Of a stretch of 64,000 nt of DNA, positions 34,672 through 45,471 are shown piece by piece. Origin of the DNA: Camillea tinctor (lineage: Eukaryota; Ascomycota; Sordariomycetes; Xylariales; Xylariaceae); NCBI GenBank assembly GCA_022578605.1, contig MU394088.1, positions 248,001 to 312,000 of the forward strand, in the 5' to 3' direction. The position numbers and the translations under genes were made by a program. The stretch's first letter is position 1, and each line of letters begins with the position of its first letter. The notes below the pieces were generated by a model, which saw nothing but the letters and a program-made list of their open reading frames with translations, made no database searches and had not been told where the DNA came from.

Positions 34672-35721
34672 TGTCGTTGGTTTTTTGCCGTCGATTTTCT
34701 AGGTTTTATTTTATCTTTTTTTTTTCCGTGGGGAAAATTAATTTCCGAAAGAGAGAGAGAGAGAGTGAGGAGTAAGGGATGATTGGTTTGGGGGGATGAT
34801 GGTAAGGTGGTTGGTGGTGTAGATGAAGTTGATGCCGGTGGGCGGAGGAGGAGACGGGTCGGGACCAGTAGGGTGTTAGTATTTGACCAATGTCACCGAT
34901 GCTACAAGTATTTTATACGGGGCATGGAGAAGAAGAAGGAAAGGAAAAAGAAAAAGAAAATATGACGTCCTGAAAAGCGTATTATCGATTCAAGCCGAGT
35001 CCCATTTGGTTTGCCTCTATTGGCTGTTAACGAGGAGAGAGAGAGAGATAGAGTAAGAGAAAGAGATGGAGAATGGAGATGGAGAGAAATAGAAGAGGGT
35101 TGGTCGTGGTTACTTTAGGTAGTAATTAGAGAGGCTTGGTATTACGTAGGTACATCACTTTACCGTATCACAAGGTATTTTTAGCGAAATGCAGGGTCCA
35201 ACTTTTTTATTTTCCCATTCGCTTATCACGCTTATCACGCTTATCAGCCACTGCCGGGAGACTGACTCTCAACACCCAATAACCTAAATTTAAGAATGTT
35301 TTTATAACATGGTTATCACAGGATTTCCACGTGTACTTAATACTACTATATAGCAAATCTCTAGGTACTTACAGGTATAAATCAATTTAAAACGGTACTC
35401 CTAGCCTAGCTCCTATCAATAATGTATAAATGAGCATCCCGCAAGCTACGCATCATATAGTAGAATATGTGCAGCTAGTTAAAGTACCTACTTATGAAAC
35501 ACAGTACGTACTGTACTAAAAGGTAGGTATGAAGTAAAGGAGGTACGAAAAAAGGGGGGGCGGGGATTGATCCTATGACCAGACCCCCTTTCTATCATAC
35601 CACAACAAATATTTTGTACATATCTCTAGGTTATATATATATATATATACATACAACCTATGCGTGTATGTAATAGTATAATTATACACGGCAAAATAGC
35701 CCAGCCATGCCCCCCAATGCG
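34672..35721. other. Intergenic, promoter of the DUF4870-like gene and 3' flank of uL10m
   Basis: About 1 kb. It includes GA-rich tracts (34750-34770, 35030-35100), a TTATCACGC tandem repeat near 35222-35245 and an AT dinucleotide run near 35633-35650. No coding region is supported. Confidence 0.6.
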
Positions 35722-36741
35722 CTAAGGAGTCGGCGTCTCCTCTTCTGCCTTCTTGCCACCATTGGCCTCCTCGTCCAGCTGCGTCCTCCGGCTCTCCAGC
35801 GCCAGCCACAGGGACTTGCTGTTGCCCTCCAATGCCGACGTGAGACCTAATCCGGCGTTCTGCAGCATGTTCACCAGCTGGCCGCGCAGCCCGTCCAGTC
35901 CGCCCTTGATGCCTCCCACCCACATAACGCCTGCGGGATCAAACACCCTGCTCTCTACCCGGCCGCCGATCAGCAGCAGCTTCTGTAGCCCGCTCTGCGC
36001 TATGGGGTCGTAGTAGCCTGGGTTCTTCTTCCGCGGCGGCGGCGGGAAGTTGGGCTGCGAAGGTGCGAGGACCTTCAGCACGGCCTCGAGGTGGACGGGC
36101 GATACGAGAGGGATGGTGACGGCAGCGAGGGGCCCGCTGAACAGCGCTCGGATCTGGCCGTAGGCGCTGTTCTCGTCGATGACAGCGTTCTTATGGGCCT
36201 TGTACGCGGTAGCAGACAGGTCGTGCGTGTAGACGTTAGACTTGTCGGTCTCTGCTTCGGCGTCGAAGAACTCGACTATGCGGAAAGCCACATCGAATAT
36301 GCGCGTGCGTAGAACCTGCAACTCTATGGCCAAGCTAATGTCCACCACTTTTCCATCGGGGCCGGGGGCGGGAGGAGGCACCGCAGCAAGGGCAGCGCGC
36401 AACTCCCGCCTTATGGCAGCCCATTCTGTGGCACTGAGACTGTTATGCTGGAAGAAGAGAACTAGGGGTACGGAGCGCAGCATAGATGTGTAGGACCGCA
36501 GAAGCTGGGCTTTTCTCTGGTCAGGCTTCTTGGCACTGGGCGGCTGGGTAGGTGGGACGTAATCATCCGGTAGTTTTAGACCAGGAATATTTGATAAGGG
36601 AACGCTCGCATAGTGTCTCGTGGCGCCGGTTGTGTTCTGGAGTAGCGAGAGGGCCGTGGGCGATCTCTGCGCATTGGCGGCGGTTCGTTGTAGTACTCGC
36701 GCGAGGCTACGACGAGCTGTGCAGCCAAATTGTAGTGGCAT
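35722..36741 (-). CDS. Mitochondrial large-subunit ribosomal protein uL10m (yeast MRPL11 family)
   Basis: A single uninterrupted exon of 339 residues. The first 45 residues are rich in Arg, Ala and Ser with no acidic residue and end near HYASVPL, a typical mitochondrial presequence. The mature part starts with a [24 protein letters not shown] segment, the RNA-binding half of uL10 proteins, followed by [13 protein letters not shown]. Later blocks are the [21 protein letters not shown] segment and [20 protein letters not shown]. uL10m forms the base of the L7/L12 stalk on the mitoribosome, where translation factors bind. The protein is longer than bacterial L10, as usual for fungal forms. It is divergently transcribed from the anthranilate phosphoribosyltransferase gene. 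Confidence 0.88.
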   Translation of the reverse strand: MPLQFGCTARRSLARVLQRTAANAQRSPTALSLLQNTTGATRHYASVPLSNIPGLKLPDDYVPPTQPPSAKKPDQRKAQLLRSYTSMLRSVPLVLFFQHNSLSATEWAAIRRELRAALAAVPPPAPGPDGKVVDISLAIELQVLRTRIFDVAFRIVEFFDAEAETDKSNVYTHDLSATAYKAHKNAVIDENSAYGQIRALFSGPLAAVTIPLVSPVHLEAVLKVLAPSQPNFPPPPRKKNPGYYDPIAQSGLQKLLLIGGRVESRVFDPAGVMWVGGIKGGLDGLRGQLVNMLQNAGLGLTSALEGNSKSLWLALESRRTQLDEEANGGKKAEEETPTP

Positions 36742-37458
36742 TTTTTATCTTTATTTTATTTTAGATATTTCTTTTTCCTCTGGGAAGACAATTGTCCCCC
36801 TTTTTAACCCCAATCCCCCTCTCTTCGAAGTATCCCTTCTATATCGAGTGGATTGTTGAGGTAATTGTTGTACTGTTTCGATAGGTAAGGTTGTTGGTGG
36901 CAGTGGGTAGGTGTAGGTAAGTCAAGCTGCGTATAAAAAAGAATGGAGAAATATTCAATTCTGGGCGATCCCGGAGATCGCAAATGATTGGGCCGTTAGT
37001 TGGCGCAGGTGGGTGGGTGTAACTTAGAAGTACAGGGGTATGGGTTCCTATCGGAATCTGCCGTGCTATACCGCCCCAATTCGAATGTACAACCCCTCGG
37101 TAGGTGGAACCTCTTACTGATGGCGGGGTAGTTTCTAGGTCCCGACCTATTGTTTCCAAGTTGTCTCACTGAAGTCAATTACCAAAACCGGATCATCAAT
37201 TTATACCTATAGGTCACATCTTCTTACTTCCTTTCCTCACAATAAATTAATACAAAATACTCAACACGCTCTCATAGTTTTTGCTGATATTTAACCGTCT
37301 TCGATATAACAGATAATTATTTCCCCTTTCCTGTATTGTTCAAATCTGTGTCTCTCTGGTGTCTCATATCTATCCTTTCCCCCTTATTACCCACTTACAC
37401 ACTCCTACCCCTAACTATCACCACCTTTTCATCTCCACCAATTGCCAGCACAACCGGC
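36742..37458. promoter_or_regulatory. Divergent promoter, uL10m / anthranilate phosphoribosyltransferase
   Basis: The 717 bp between the two start codons must hold both promoters. The side next to the right-hand gene is pyrimidine-rich. I looked for the TGACTCA/TGAGTCA box of the cross-pathway (Gcn4/Cpc1) activator and did not see a perfect copy; a TGAAGTCA word is present near 37169. Regulation is therefore unresolved. Confidence 0.5.
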
Positions 37459-38753
37459 ATGGCCAGTATCCAAGAGCAGGGGAAGGTGGATATCCGCCCC
37501 CTGCTACAGCGTCTGTGGCCAGACCCTCAGCAGCAGAATGTGACAGCCAAAGAAATCTCGGATGCCATCGCCCTGATATTCACGAACCAGCTGAGCCCCG
37601 TGCAGACCGGCTCCCTGCTTACGGCCCTTCACTTCACCGGCTGGGATCGCCGTGCTGATGTCCTCGCCGAGGCATCCGCCGCCATGCGCCGCCATGCCGC
37701 CCAGATCGACATCGACGGCATCAAGTCGGTCATTGCCTCGCGCGTGCGGCCCGAGGGTAGATATCAAGGCGGTCTTGTAAGTTTGTTCCTTTCTCCCTCG
37801 ACATGCGGGAGGAGATCCTAACTATGTCTCCATCCCAGTGCGACATCGTCGGCACAGGCGGTGACTCCCACAACACCTTCAACATCTCCACCACCTCGTC
37901 CATCCTGTGCTCCTCGCTCCTCCTCCTCGCCAAGCACGGCAACCGTGCCTCGACCTCCAAGTCTGGCTCCGCCGACCTCCTCATGAACATGTCCCCCCTA
38001 CCCGCGCGCCTCTCCCGCATCACCCCCTCCACCATATCCACCGTCTACGCCTCCACCAACTACGCCTTCCTCTTCGCTCCCGTCTTCCACCCCGGCATGC
38101 GCCACGTGGCCGCCGTGCGCCGCGAGCTGGGCTGGCGCACTATATTCAACCTGCTCGGCCCCCTGAGCAACCCCCTCGACGCCGCCATCGAGGCCCGCAT
38201 GCTCGGCGTCGCGCGCTCCGACCTAGGCCCCGTATTTGCCGAGGCCCTACGCCTCACCGGCGCGAGGAAGGGCCTCGTGGTCTGCGGCCGCGAGCAGCTC
38301 GACGAGGTGTCCTGCGCCGGGCCCACCCTGTGCTGGCAGCTCGTCGAGAATAATACCCAGGTGGAAGTCGAGCACTTCGAACTCACACCCCAGGACTTCG
38401 GTCTTTCGCCCCACCCCCTCGACACTGTATCCCCTGGCCGCGAGCCTCAGGAGAACGCCGATATCCTGCGCCGCCTCCTAAGTGGTGAGCTCCCCGACGA
38501 TGACCCCATCCTCGAGTTCGTCCTCATGAACGCCTCCGCTCTGCTCGTCGTCTCGGGTCTCTGCGACGCCGACTCTAGCGCCATGGGGCCCGGTGATGAC
38601 GGCAAGGTCGTCACCGAGCGCGGACCCGGAGGAGGTCGCTGGAAGGAGGGCGTGAGGCGCGCGAGGTGGGCTATTTCCAGTGGCGAGGCTTGGAGGCAGT
38701 GGACCGCATTCGCCGAGGTGACGAATCAGCTGGAGAAGGCGGCGGATGAGTAG
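37459..38753 (+). CDS. TRP4: Anthranilate phosphoribosyltransferase
   Basis: Two exons (37459-37776, 37839-38753) give 410 residues. The 62 nt intron (GTAAGT donor, CCTAACT branch site, CCCAG acceptor) is in phase 0. The enzyme joins anthranilate to PRPP, the second step of the tryptophan branch. Signature blocks are VGTGGDSHNTFNIST (PRPP-binding GTGGD at 111-115), KHGNRASTSKSGSADLL, and ELGWRTIFNLLGPLSNP. An N-terminal helical domain of about 100 residues precedes the catalytic domain. Start chosen at MASIQEQGKVDIRPLL; the open frame extends 41 codons further upstream, but that part is Leu/Pro/Thr-rich like leader sequence. The C-terminus carries a Gly/Asp/Glu-rich insertion (GPGDDGKVVTERGPGGG) before a final helix. 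Confidence 0.95.
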
Positions 38754-39709
38754 TAGGAGGAGGATTCCTGGTTATGATAACACTAATAATAAAAAACCGT
38801 TGTTTAAATTCGGAAGTCGAATATAAGTAGTGACTTCGGAGCTTCGACTCATTGGTTGGTATCCCATTTCCTCTTACACATACACGCATAACCTTTTTCA
38901 TTTTCATGATATAATGAGTTGGGTTACAAAAAGGTCGGCTCTTGGCTGGGAACAGAGAAGCATGAACGAAAGCAAGGAGAGAAGAAGTGAAAAGAGCAAG
39001 CAGTGAGGTTCAAAAAAAAAGGAGAGAGAGTAGTGGAGACAAGTACAGATATAGGAAAAATGGGGTGTTATAAATCGGATCAGAATTCAAGTAGATGGAC
39101 ATAGGCTATGTACCTACGTACTCATCGTTTTCCTTTTCTAATGGATCCCAATTCAATCATTTACAAGTCTTGGGTAGGTATCATGGAGGCTTCCGACTAT
39201 GGAAATTCGGACTTAGATTTCCTTCGCATGAAGAAAAGGAGAGATAAGGACCGAGGGTCGGAAGGAAAAGGGGACTGACAGACCACATCATGGTATATCA
39301 TAGGCCAGTAGCGGTTATATTCCTAGGTATACTATATATCTCATCTACGCCGTAATATCCTTTCTCCCTTACATAGTACGTCCGTAGGTAGAGTGCGCAC
39401 CAAAAGTGGATAAAGAAACCTATCTACCTAGGTAGGTATATGTATGGATAGGTGCTCAGAGTGAGGAAATCTATAATACAGCGACTAAACGAGTAGTGTG
39501 GCTCTATATCGGGGAATTGGTCTCCACTAGCGATGATAATATCATACCACCACATCGCGTCCTCCTCTCCATCTCCCTCTCCCTCTCCCTCTCCCTCTTC
39601 CTCTTCCTCTTCCTCTCCCTCTTCCACGTCCTGTCCCTCTCCCCCTTCCTGTCCCTCTAAACTGAAACCTGGGCGGATATGTGTCAGGATCAGGGCTATT
39701 TTCCGGACT
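38754..39709. other. Convergent intergenic, TRP4 / tRNA ligase
   Basis: About 950 bp of 3' flanking DNA, with a hexanucleotide CTCCCT repeat next to the tRNA-ligase stop. No coding region is supported. Confidence 0.6.
39559..39625. repeat. (CTCCCT/CTTCCT)n tandem repeat
   Basis: About eleven imperfect hexamer units. It makes long Ser/Pro or Glu/Gly frames on the two strands that are not genes. It lies about 85 bp beyond the tRNA-ligase stop codon and may be in its 3' UTR. Confidence 0.8.
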
Positions 39710-42124
39710 CTATCTCGAGAGCACCGCCCTCACTGTCCCCTTAACCGTCGGTCTCCCCTCAAACACGCGCTCGCGGATACCCGTGTCCTCTCCCGTGCCA
39801 TTCTCCAGCCACCTCTGAAGAAGATCATTGCTCTCCTTCGGCTTTACGGTATCATCCCGCGTGCCCACCGTGATGTGCGCGACCTTGTTGACGCACGTCC
39901 ACTTCTGATCCTCGTCCACGAGCCGCACCACGATAGCCATGATACGGTCGTCGTAGACTACACGCTCAAGGATCACCTCACAGGCCCCAAGCTGGTTGTC
40001 GGTCGGGTTCTGGTTATCCGCTTCGAGGGCCGTGTAGCGCTGCCAGAGTTCGGGGTGCTCCTTAGAGGACGCGCGGTGCATTAAGGTTACGTGGAACAAC
40101 TGATGGATACGGCGCGTCTGTTGTAGCTGCTTATAAAATCGCTGGGTCTCGGCATCAACTCCTTTAAAGGCCCCTTCAAGGGCGGCGCGAACCTGAGCAG
40201 CCGGGACGGAAACTGACATGTATTCCAGGGGTTTCTTCTTTTTCTGTCCTTGCTGCTGTTGTAGTTGCTGTTGTAGTTGCTGTTGCTTGTTTCTCTGCCG
40301 ATCCTTCCCGCTACGGTCAGGAAGGGTATGTTTCATGTCGGGTTTGTAGTCCTCAATTGCGGCTTTCACGGCTTCGTCCATCTCTTCGGCACTAGGCATA
40401 GTCGTGATGAGAGCTGGATACTTTCGCTGCAGCTCCCTGATGACCGTTTCTAGGTTAACACGACTATCTTGGGTAGGGTCAAGATCAATCACAAGATCGA
40501 ACCCATTATCTGGCGCATTTTCGGGATCACAAGGCTGGAATCTGCCTAGGAAGTTTTCCATGATGGTAATGACCTTGCTTTCTTCTGTAGCGGCTTGGAT
40601 CGTTTGGTGATTATCGCCACGCTTCAAGACACGTTCTCGCGTCACTCGCCGGATGTCTTCAATATTCCCATGAGCAAAGTTCAATGCAACTAGTCTAGCC
40701 ACCTTGTGCTGCAATAGGACATCCTTTATAATCTGATCTCTCTCACGTCGCTCCGAGTTGTTTCGGTCCGCAATGACCACCGGGTGCTGCATCAGAAGAT
40801 TCATGATGTGCTGTGTCATCTGTGCTGGACGTTTGGCGCCTTTGATGTTGTCGTTCTGAATGATCCCCCAGCCAAAAAGGTGTGTTAGAGCGATACCAAC
40901 CGTTGTCTTACCACACCCAATAGTAGCGATAGGCACGAGAACGATGTCTTTGGATACAGTCGAAGAATCTTGGGTCAAGTCGTTGTCAATATTAGCGGCA
41001 TCCGACCCTTTCAAGTTCTTAAACGCGAGAAAATCATCCCGAAGACCAATAATACCGTGGTTCTGGTTATATAGCTTTCCCAGATTGGGGTCCGCAGCCA
41101 GTCTCTTACGGGCATACATAAGATATTCCTCGGTGATCCTAGCGTGCTTCTTGAACTTGGGAGGCTTTCCGGCGATTAGTGCCTTGGTACACTCACGCCA
41201 TTGACGATACATCAGGTACGGCTCTTCGAACTTGTACTTGAAGAACCAGTCAATGTACGGCGTCTGTTCTGGATGGGTTGACCTCTTGCAGCGCACGACG
41301 AAGCCCTCAACGTCTCTACCCTCATGAGCTCCCGACTCGGCTACACCATCTAGGAAAGTCTTGACAGTATCGACATCATCGAAAGTTTGAAGTCCAATTT
41401 TCCGAAATCCCCACTCTTCCGCGAACTGTTGGACAAGGTTGCTGGAGTATGTCATAAACTGAGGGATGTTGACATTGACGCCGTGGAGGTAGAGGCCGGC
41501 TTTCTCAGGGCCGTAGGCCAGGATGTGTTCCTCGAACTCATCATCACAAAGTTCAGCAACTGCAGTGATATTCCTTTTCCTCAGCTCGCGGGCGAATTCC
41601 TCTCTCGTCTTACCAATGGTTGCGAGCTGCTTGTCAACCCATCGCTCGCCAGCGCTGGCATGACTGACCTCTACGTTACTCCTGTCTCCAGTCGAATGCT
41701 TGCTACATACGAGCAAGGTTTCGTCTTCCAAGCCGCTAATAAAGATAATGCAACCGTTCTCCTTGAGGGTTAGCTCATAGGGTCCCTGGGTTTTCTCCTT
41801 GATGTTGTCCCACTTGGTTTCCGGAACTTCACCGGTATTGAAGAACTTATCATAGCCCCTGACAGCAATCTCGTACTGATTCTGACGGTTTTTGGTGGTG
41901 AAGAGACCTCTGGCATAAGTGGGCAGGTCTCTGCGTTTGTAGTCCCAGTCGTGGAAACGCCAAGAGTCGACGGTGATGCCGTCCGGAGAACCATGGACTT
42001 TGAACGTGGTCTTCTTCACTTTGTAGCCCTTGTGGCCTTTGCCCTTCCCATCTTCCAAACCCCGGACCAATTCGGCCATTTCTTGAGGGTCCTGTTCACG
42101 GTAAGGGACCTTGGTGGAATCCAT
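39710..42124 (-). CDS. TRL1: Fungal tRNA ligase (Trl1/Rlg1 type)
   Basis: A single exon of 804 residues, close to the yeast enzyme in length. Three catalytic domains can be seen in order. The N-terminal adenylyltransferase has its nucleotidyl Lys in KENGC (Lys121). The polynucleotide kinase has a P-loop ATIGCGKT with Lys406. The C-terminal cyclic phosphodiesterase has two HxT motifs, HVT at 678 and HIT at 750. The enzyme heals and seals the two halves of intron-containing tRNAs, and in fungi also joins HAC1/hacA-type mRNA exons in the unfolded protein response. A Gln-rich basic stretch near 615-630 links kinase and phosphodiesterase. The start was set at the ATG in a CACCATGG context. The same frame stays open for 60 more codons upstream, which gives an Arg/Ser/Thr-rich extension. 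Confidence 0.95.
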   Translation of the reverse strand: MDSTKVPYREQDPQEMAELVRGLEDGKGKGHKGYKVKKTTFKVHGSPDGITVDSWRFHDWDYKRRDLPTYARGLFTTKNRQNQYEIAVRGYDKFFNTGEVPETKWDNIKEKTQGPYELTLKENGCIIFISGLEDETLLVCSKHSTGDRSNVEVSHASAGERWVDKQLATIGKTREEFARELRKRNITAVAELCDDEFEEHILAYGPEKAGLYLHGVNVNIPQFMTYSSNLVQQFAEEWGFRKIGLQTFDDVDTVKTFLDGVAESGAHEGRDVEGFVVRCKRSTHPEQTPYIDWFFKYKFEEPYLMYRQWRECTKALIAGKPPKFKKHARITEEYLMYARKRLAADPNLGKLYNQNHGIIGLRDDFLAFKNLKGSDAANIDNDLTQDSSTVSKDIVLVPIATIGCGKTTVGIALTHLFGWGIIQNDNIKGAKRPAQMTQHIMNLLMQHPVVIADRNNSERRERDQIIKDVLLQHKVARLVALNFAHGNIEDIRRVTRERVLKRGDNHQTIQAATEESKVITIMENFLGRFQPCDPENAPDNGFDLVIDLDPTQDSRVNLETVIRELQRKYPALITTMPSAEEMDEAVKAAIEDYKPDMKHTLPDRSGKDRQRNKQQQLQQQLQQQQGQKKKKPLEYMSVSVPAAQVRAALEGAFKGVDAETQRFYKQLQQTRRIHQLFHVTLMHRASSKEHPELWQRYTALEADNQNPTDNQLGACEVILERVVYDDRIMAIVVRLVDEDQKWTCVNKVAHITVGTRDDTVKPKESNDLLQRWLENGTGEDTGIRERVFEGRPTVKGTVRAVLSR

Positions 42125-42304
42125 GGTGCTGTGTGGGTTGGCCGTTTCTGAATGAAAAAAAAGTTTGGATGTTGAAGTTGAAGTTGGTGTGTAGACCCTG
42201 GGCTTGTAAAGGGCAAGGGACCGCCCGGCTTTGGGGCAAGTCCAGAGTGCAGAGCTAAGCTGAGGCCTCAGACGATTACAGTACGATGAATAATAGTATT
42301 GCAA

Positions 42305-43336
42305 GGGGCGGTTTCTGTTTCTAGAAGTGACCGTGTACGCGCGCGTGCGTACACACAGGGATAAAGGTTAGCTGCTGCTCCTTTATGTTGTTTGTTGCTC
42401 GTTGCTTATTAGTGTTTCCCAAGGTTGTTGGTATTTTCTTTTCCGTTTGCTGTGCCTTGCCGTGTAGGAAATACGACCTTTGATATGTTATGAAGAACAA
42501 GTATCGTGATAGACCTGACAGGTTTATATATAGCCTGGATTTGGGGATCAAAAGAAGAATGGGCTGTTTAATAAAAGAAGAAAAGAAAAAAGGGGGAGGA
42601 GTTGCTATACTGTAACCTTGGATGAAAGGATCGTCTAATGGTCGCCGACATGAGTCACCCCGGCCTAGCTTTTGGCTCTTTGACGTTCCCTATTGCTAAA
42701 CCTAGGTGCTCTCTGTTGATTAGTTTGGTACGATTATGACGGCACAGCCCTTTCTTTAGATGGGGTTCAACCTACGTGGTCTGAGGTTCCCCAGTGGGTT
42801 GTCCACTATGTTGTATGTATGTATGTGTGTAGGTGTAAGTTGAGAGGAAAAGATAAGGTGAACAAAGCAGGTGCCTGTTTCTGATAGGCTGTATACATGT
42901 AAGTAAGTAGGTTAAGTAGATAGGTAGGTTCTACACACAAATCCTTCAATGTTCTTACTGAGTTAAATCAGATTCCGGGCAGATTGTGCAGGTGGTATGT
43001 AGTAGGTATGTATGTACAATACGACAGGGTTATCTTAGCGCGTAGCTATGTACATACATAATACTACCCCGCTTTTAGTCTGGAGCTTAAGATTTTCTCT
43101 AGGTGGGGTTAATGAAGGTTCCTATTTTTATTTTTTATTTTTTTTATTTTTTCATTCTATTATGTGTCATATCTAATCTATATAATTTATATCAATCTAA
43201 CCTGGTTAGTTACATAGAACCTAGGCAATTACTATAAAAAAGAAGAGAAGGAGAAAGTAGAAAAGAAAAAAGAAAAAAAGAAACAAACCCAAATATAAAT
43301 CAGTTATCAATACATCAATTCATCTAATATACAACA
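42305..43336. other. Divergent intergenic, tRNA ligase / ankyrin protein
   Basis: About 1 kb between divergent genes, with GGTA/TACC motifs and A/T-rich runs near 43120-43160 and 43225-43290. The 180 bp left of it (42125-42304) may be leader or an N-terminal extension of the ligase. No further gene is supported. Confidence 0.55.
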
Positions 43337-43999
43337 ATGGCAGCCAACCCTTTCCTCCTCGCCGCCGACAACAGTCCAGCTCTGCTGCCTCTCCTCCGCG
43401 AGAACCCAGCCCTCGCTTCGCAGCAAGACGGGCATGGATACTCTCTTGTTCATGCTGCAGCTAGCTACAACCACCTCGATCTTCTGCGCACCTTGATCCG
43501 TGAATTCAATGTCGATGTCAACCTGCGTGATGAAGACGAAGAGACCGCCCTGTTTGTGGTGGAAACTGTCGAGGCTGCAAGAGTCCTCGTCGAGGAACTG
43601 GGTGCGGATATAGCCATCAAAGGTTCGGACGGGCATACTGCACGCCAGAAAATCAACGAAGAGGGAGAATTTCCTGAGATCGCGGAATATCTATCAACTA
43701 AGGAGGTTGCCGGTGCTCAGAACCACCTACTAAACGGGACCAATGGGGATCCCGTTGCCCAGAACGGCAGTGTAACGCCATCTTTGCCTGAAGGACTTAA
43801 TATCTCCGTTAGCACTCTGACGCCTGCCGAAGAAAACGAGGCTGAGGTGGACCCTGAATTCCGCAGAAGAATAGAGCAGTTAGCCGGGCGCGATGATTTC
43901 CACACCGCAGCTGGACAGGCAGAACTGAGACAACTTGTTCAGGATGCCCTTGCCGATGGTAGCCTCGCAGATCGCAACGTCAGGCAGAGGCAAGACTAG
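43337..43999 (+). CDS. Small ankyrin-repeat protein
   Basis: A single exon of 220 residues. Ankyrin repeats occupy about residues 1-100: a first helix pair, then GHGYSLVHAAASYNHLDLLRTLI, then DEDEETALFVVETVEAARVLVEE, then a closing GSDGHTARQKINEEGEF segment. The rest is acidic and hydrophilic with a predicted helix near the C-terminus (RRRIEQLAGRDDF). Small cytosolic ankyrin proteins of this build in yeasts include Yar1, a chaperone of ribosomal protein uS3. I suggest that relation only on size and repeat layout. Its stop codon lies 52 bp from the stop of the converging Rpp40 gene, so the 3' ends of the two transcripts probably overlap. Confidence 0.85.
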   Translation: MAANPFLLAADNSPALLPLLRENPALASQQDGHGYSLVHAAASYNHLDLLRTLIREFNVDVNLRDEDEETALFVVETVEAARVLVEELGADIAIKGSDGHTARQKINEEGEFPEIAEYLSTKEVAGAQNHLLNGTNGDPVAQNGSVTPSLPEGLNISVSTLTPAEENEAEVDPEFRRRIEQLAGRDDFHTAAGQAELRQLVQDALADGSLADRNVRQRQD

Positions 44000-44051
44000 A
44001 TTAGGTGGTGCTGTGTGTGGTCAAAATTTCTCACCTTTATCTGCTTATGTG

Positions 44052-45471
44052 TCATTTGATTTCCCAGAGGAAATACTCTCCCGGTGTATCAGGTAGCCTG
44101 AGAACAGTGCAGTCGGTGCCGTCATCGGCCATACCTCGTGTGAACGAAGTAGCGCTCAGTGAGAACCAAGACTTCAACGGTACACCTTGGATCACATCCG
44201 CGAAGGTTCGCCTCACCCAATCCGGTGAAATAAACCCCTGCCAGCTGACCTTGCACAGTTCACCGCTATGAGTATCATCGGGGTTGCCAGGAATGGTATA
44301 GCTGGATAGATAGGGGTCAATGGTGTCACTCGTACTCAGTCTGGGACTCTCTAGTCGGATTAATGATAACCATTCGTAGATATCCGTGGCATACTCATCC
44401 AGGTCTGACTGATCGTCACCCTCAAGAAAAACTTGAGGAGGTGTCAAAGGTGGAACATTGACGGCTAGACCCTCGACAAGGTTGGGGGAGGATGTGTATC
44501 TAGTAGGAAAATGTTGCTGCAGAGGACCCGAGTCGGACTCTATGGAAACTTATTAGCTATCTACATGCATACGGTCTACTGTTATGCTATGTATATGCAT
44601 CTTACCCTTGGAAAGATTACAGAAGAGCCAGGTAGTTGGTTTGCTCAATACAGTCTTGCAGGCGTAGGTTAATCTGTCGAACCCCTTCTTGCCATGCAAC
44701 ATGGAAGGACTTCGCAGATCGAACTGTACAACTGGAGAGATATCAGCATCTGTACAAAGCGGGAAAAAATATGTGTCAGTCCTATCGTACTCCACCTTGG
44801 TTTGAGTCCCCGTTTCCCCTTAACCCCGTGAGGCTTTCCTACAAGACCGGCTCGTTCATATGTCTCCTTATCAAGGTACATCGTGAGGGTTCCTATAAAC
44901 CGATAGAAATCAGATTTGTCCATAGCAACAACCGACGCTAGAGGGAGCGAGAGAGATTTTGAGGAAAAGGAAGGCTCTGCACCTTCTTTGAGCGAGAACA
45001 CATTGTCTGAGTCGATTCTTCCCTCGGATAACATCATGATATTTCCTATAATAGGGTGGCATTAGCCAAGAGAAAACCATAGTCATCGTGGCCCAAGTGA
45101 TTCGCGCCTACCGATCTTGATATACTGCGTAAAGAACTCGCCTTCCAGCACTTGTCCCAGAGTCATGATAACCCTGTGGTGCATCGGTGCTGGGATGGAG
45201 TCTCCCGTAATCCTTTCCCTCACGAGCTGCAGTGACTCCGCCGGTAAAACCAGGTCCACCTAATTATTTCTCGTTAACATGTTAAAAATCTTCCCCATAA
45301 ACAAGCTCAGTACATCATGTCTCTCACCTTATGCACGAAGTCCCGAGCAAGAAAAGTACTCCATGGCTTCACTTTACTCGGAAGCTGTCTCGGGTCGATA
45401 TGCGCCAGCGTCCCGTATGTGACAAAGCATTTGGACGACTGGTAGACGCTAGGCGTCGAAAAGGAAAACAT
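44052..45471 (-). CDS. Ribonuclease P/MRP 40 kDa subunit (Rpp40 family)
   Basis: Six exons on the minus strand: 45471-45328, 45259-45112, 45045-44983, 44892-44791, 44731-44606 and 44539-44052, giving 356 residues. Conserved blocks run across the junctions: SSKCFVTYGTLAHIDPRQLP, the GEFFTQYIKIG segment, DNVFSLKEG, LDKETYERAGLVGKPHGVKG, and FDLRSPSMLHGKKGFDRL. As I recall the family, these define Rpp40, a protein subunit of the RNase P and MRP ribonucleoproteins that trim tRNA 5' leaders and pre-rRNA. The third intron (90 nt, GTGCAG donor) is weak, in frame and free of stops, so a 30-residue longer product is possible. The other introns have ordinary donors. The start ATG is the first in the first conserved block. 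It is divergent from the Trm11 gene. Confidence 0.85.

Noticed and set aside
37336..37458. 41-codon N-terminal extension of the anthranilate phosphoribosyltransferase frame
   Set aside because: It is low-complexity Leu/Pro/Thr/Ser from a pyrimidine-rich leader; the family starts near MASIQEQ and the enzyme is cytosolic.
39533..40084. 183-codon plus-strand frame beginning in the CTCCCT repeat
   Set aside because: It starts in simple repeat (Ser/Pro run) and continues antisense to the tRNA ligase.
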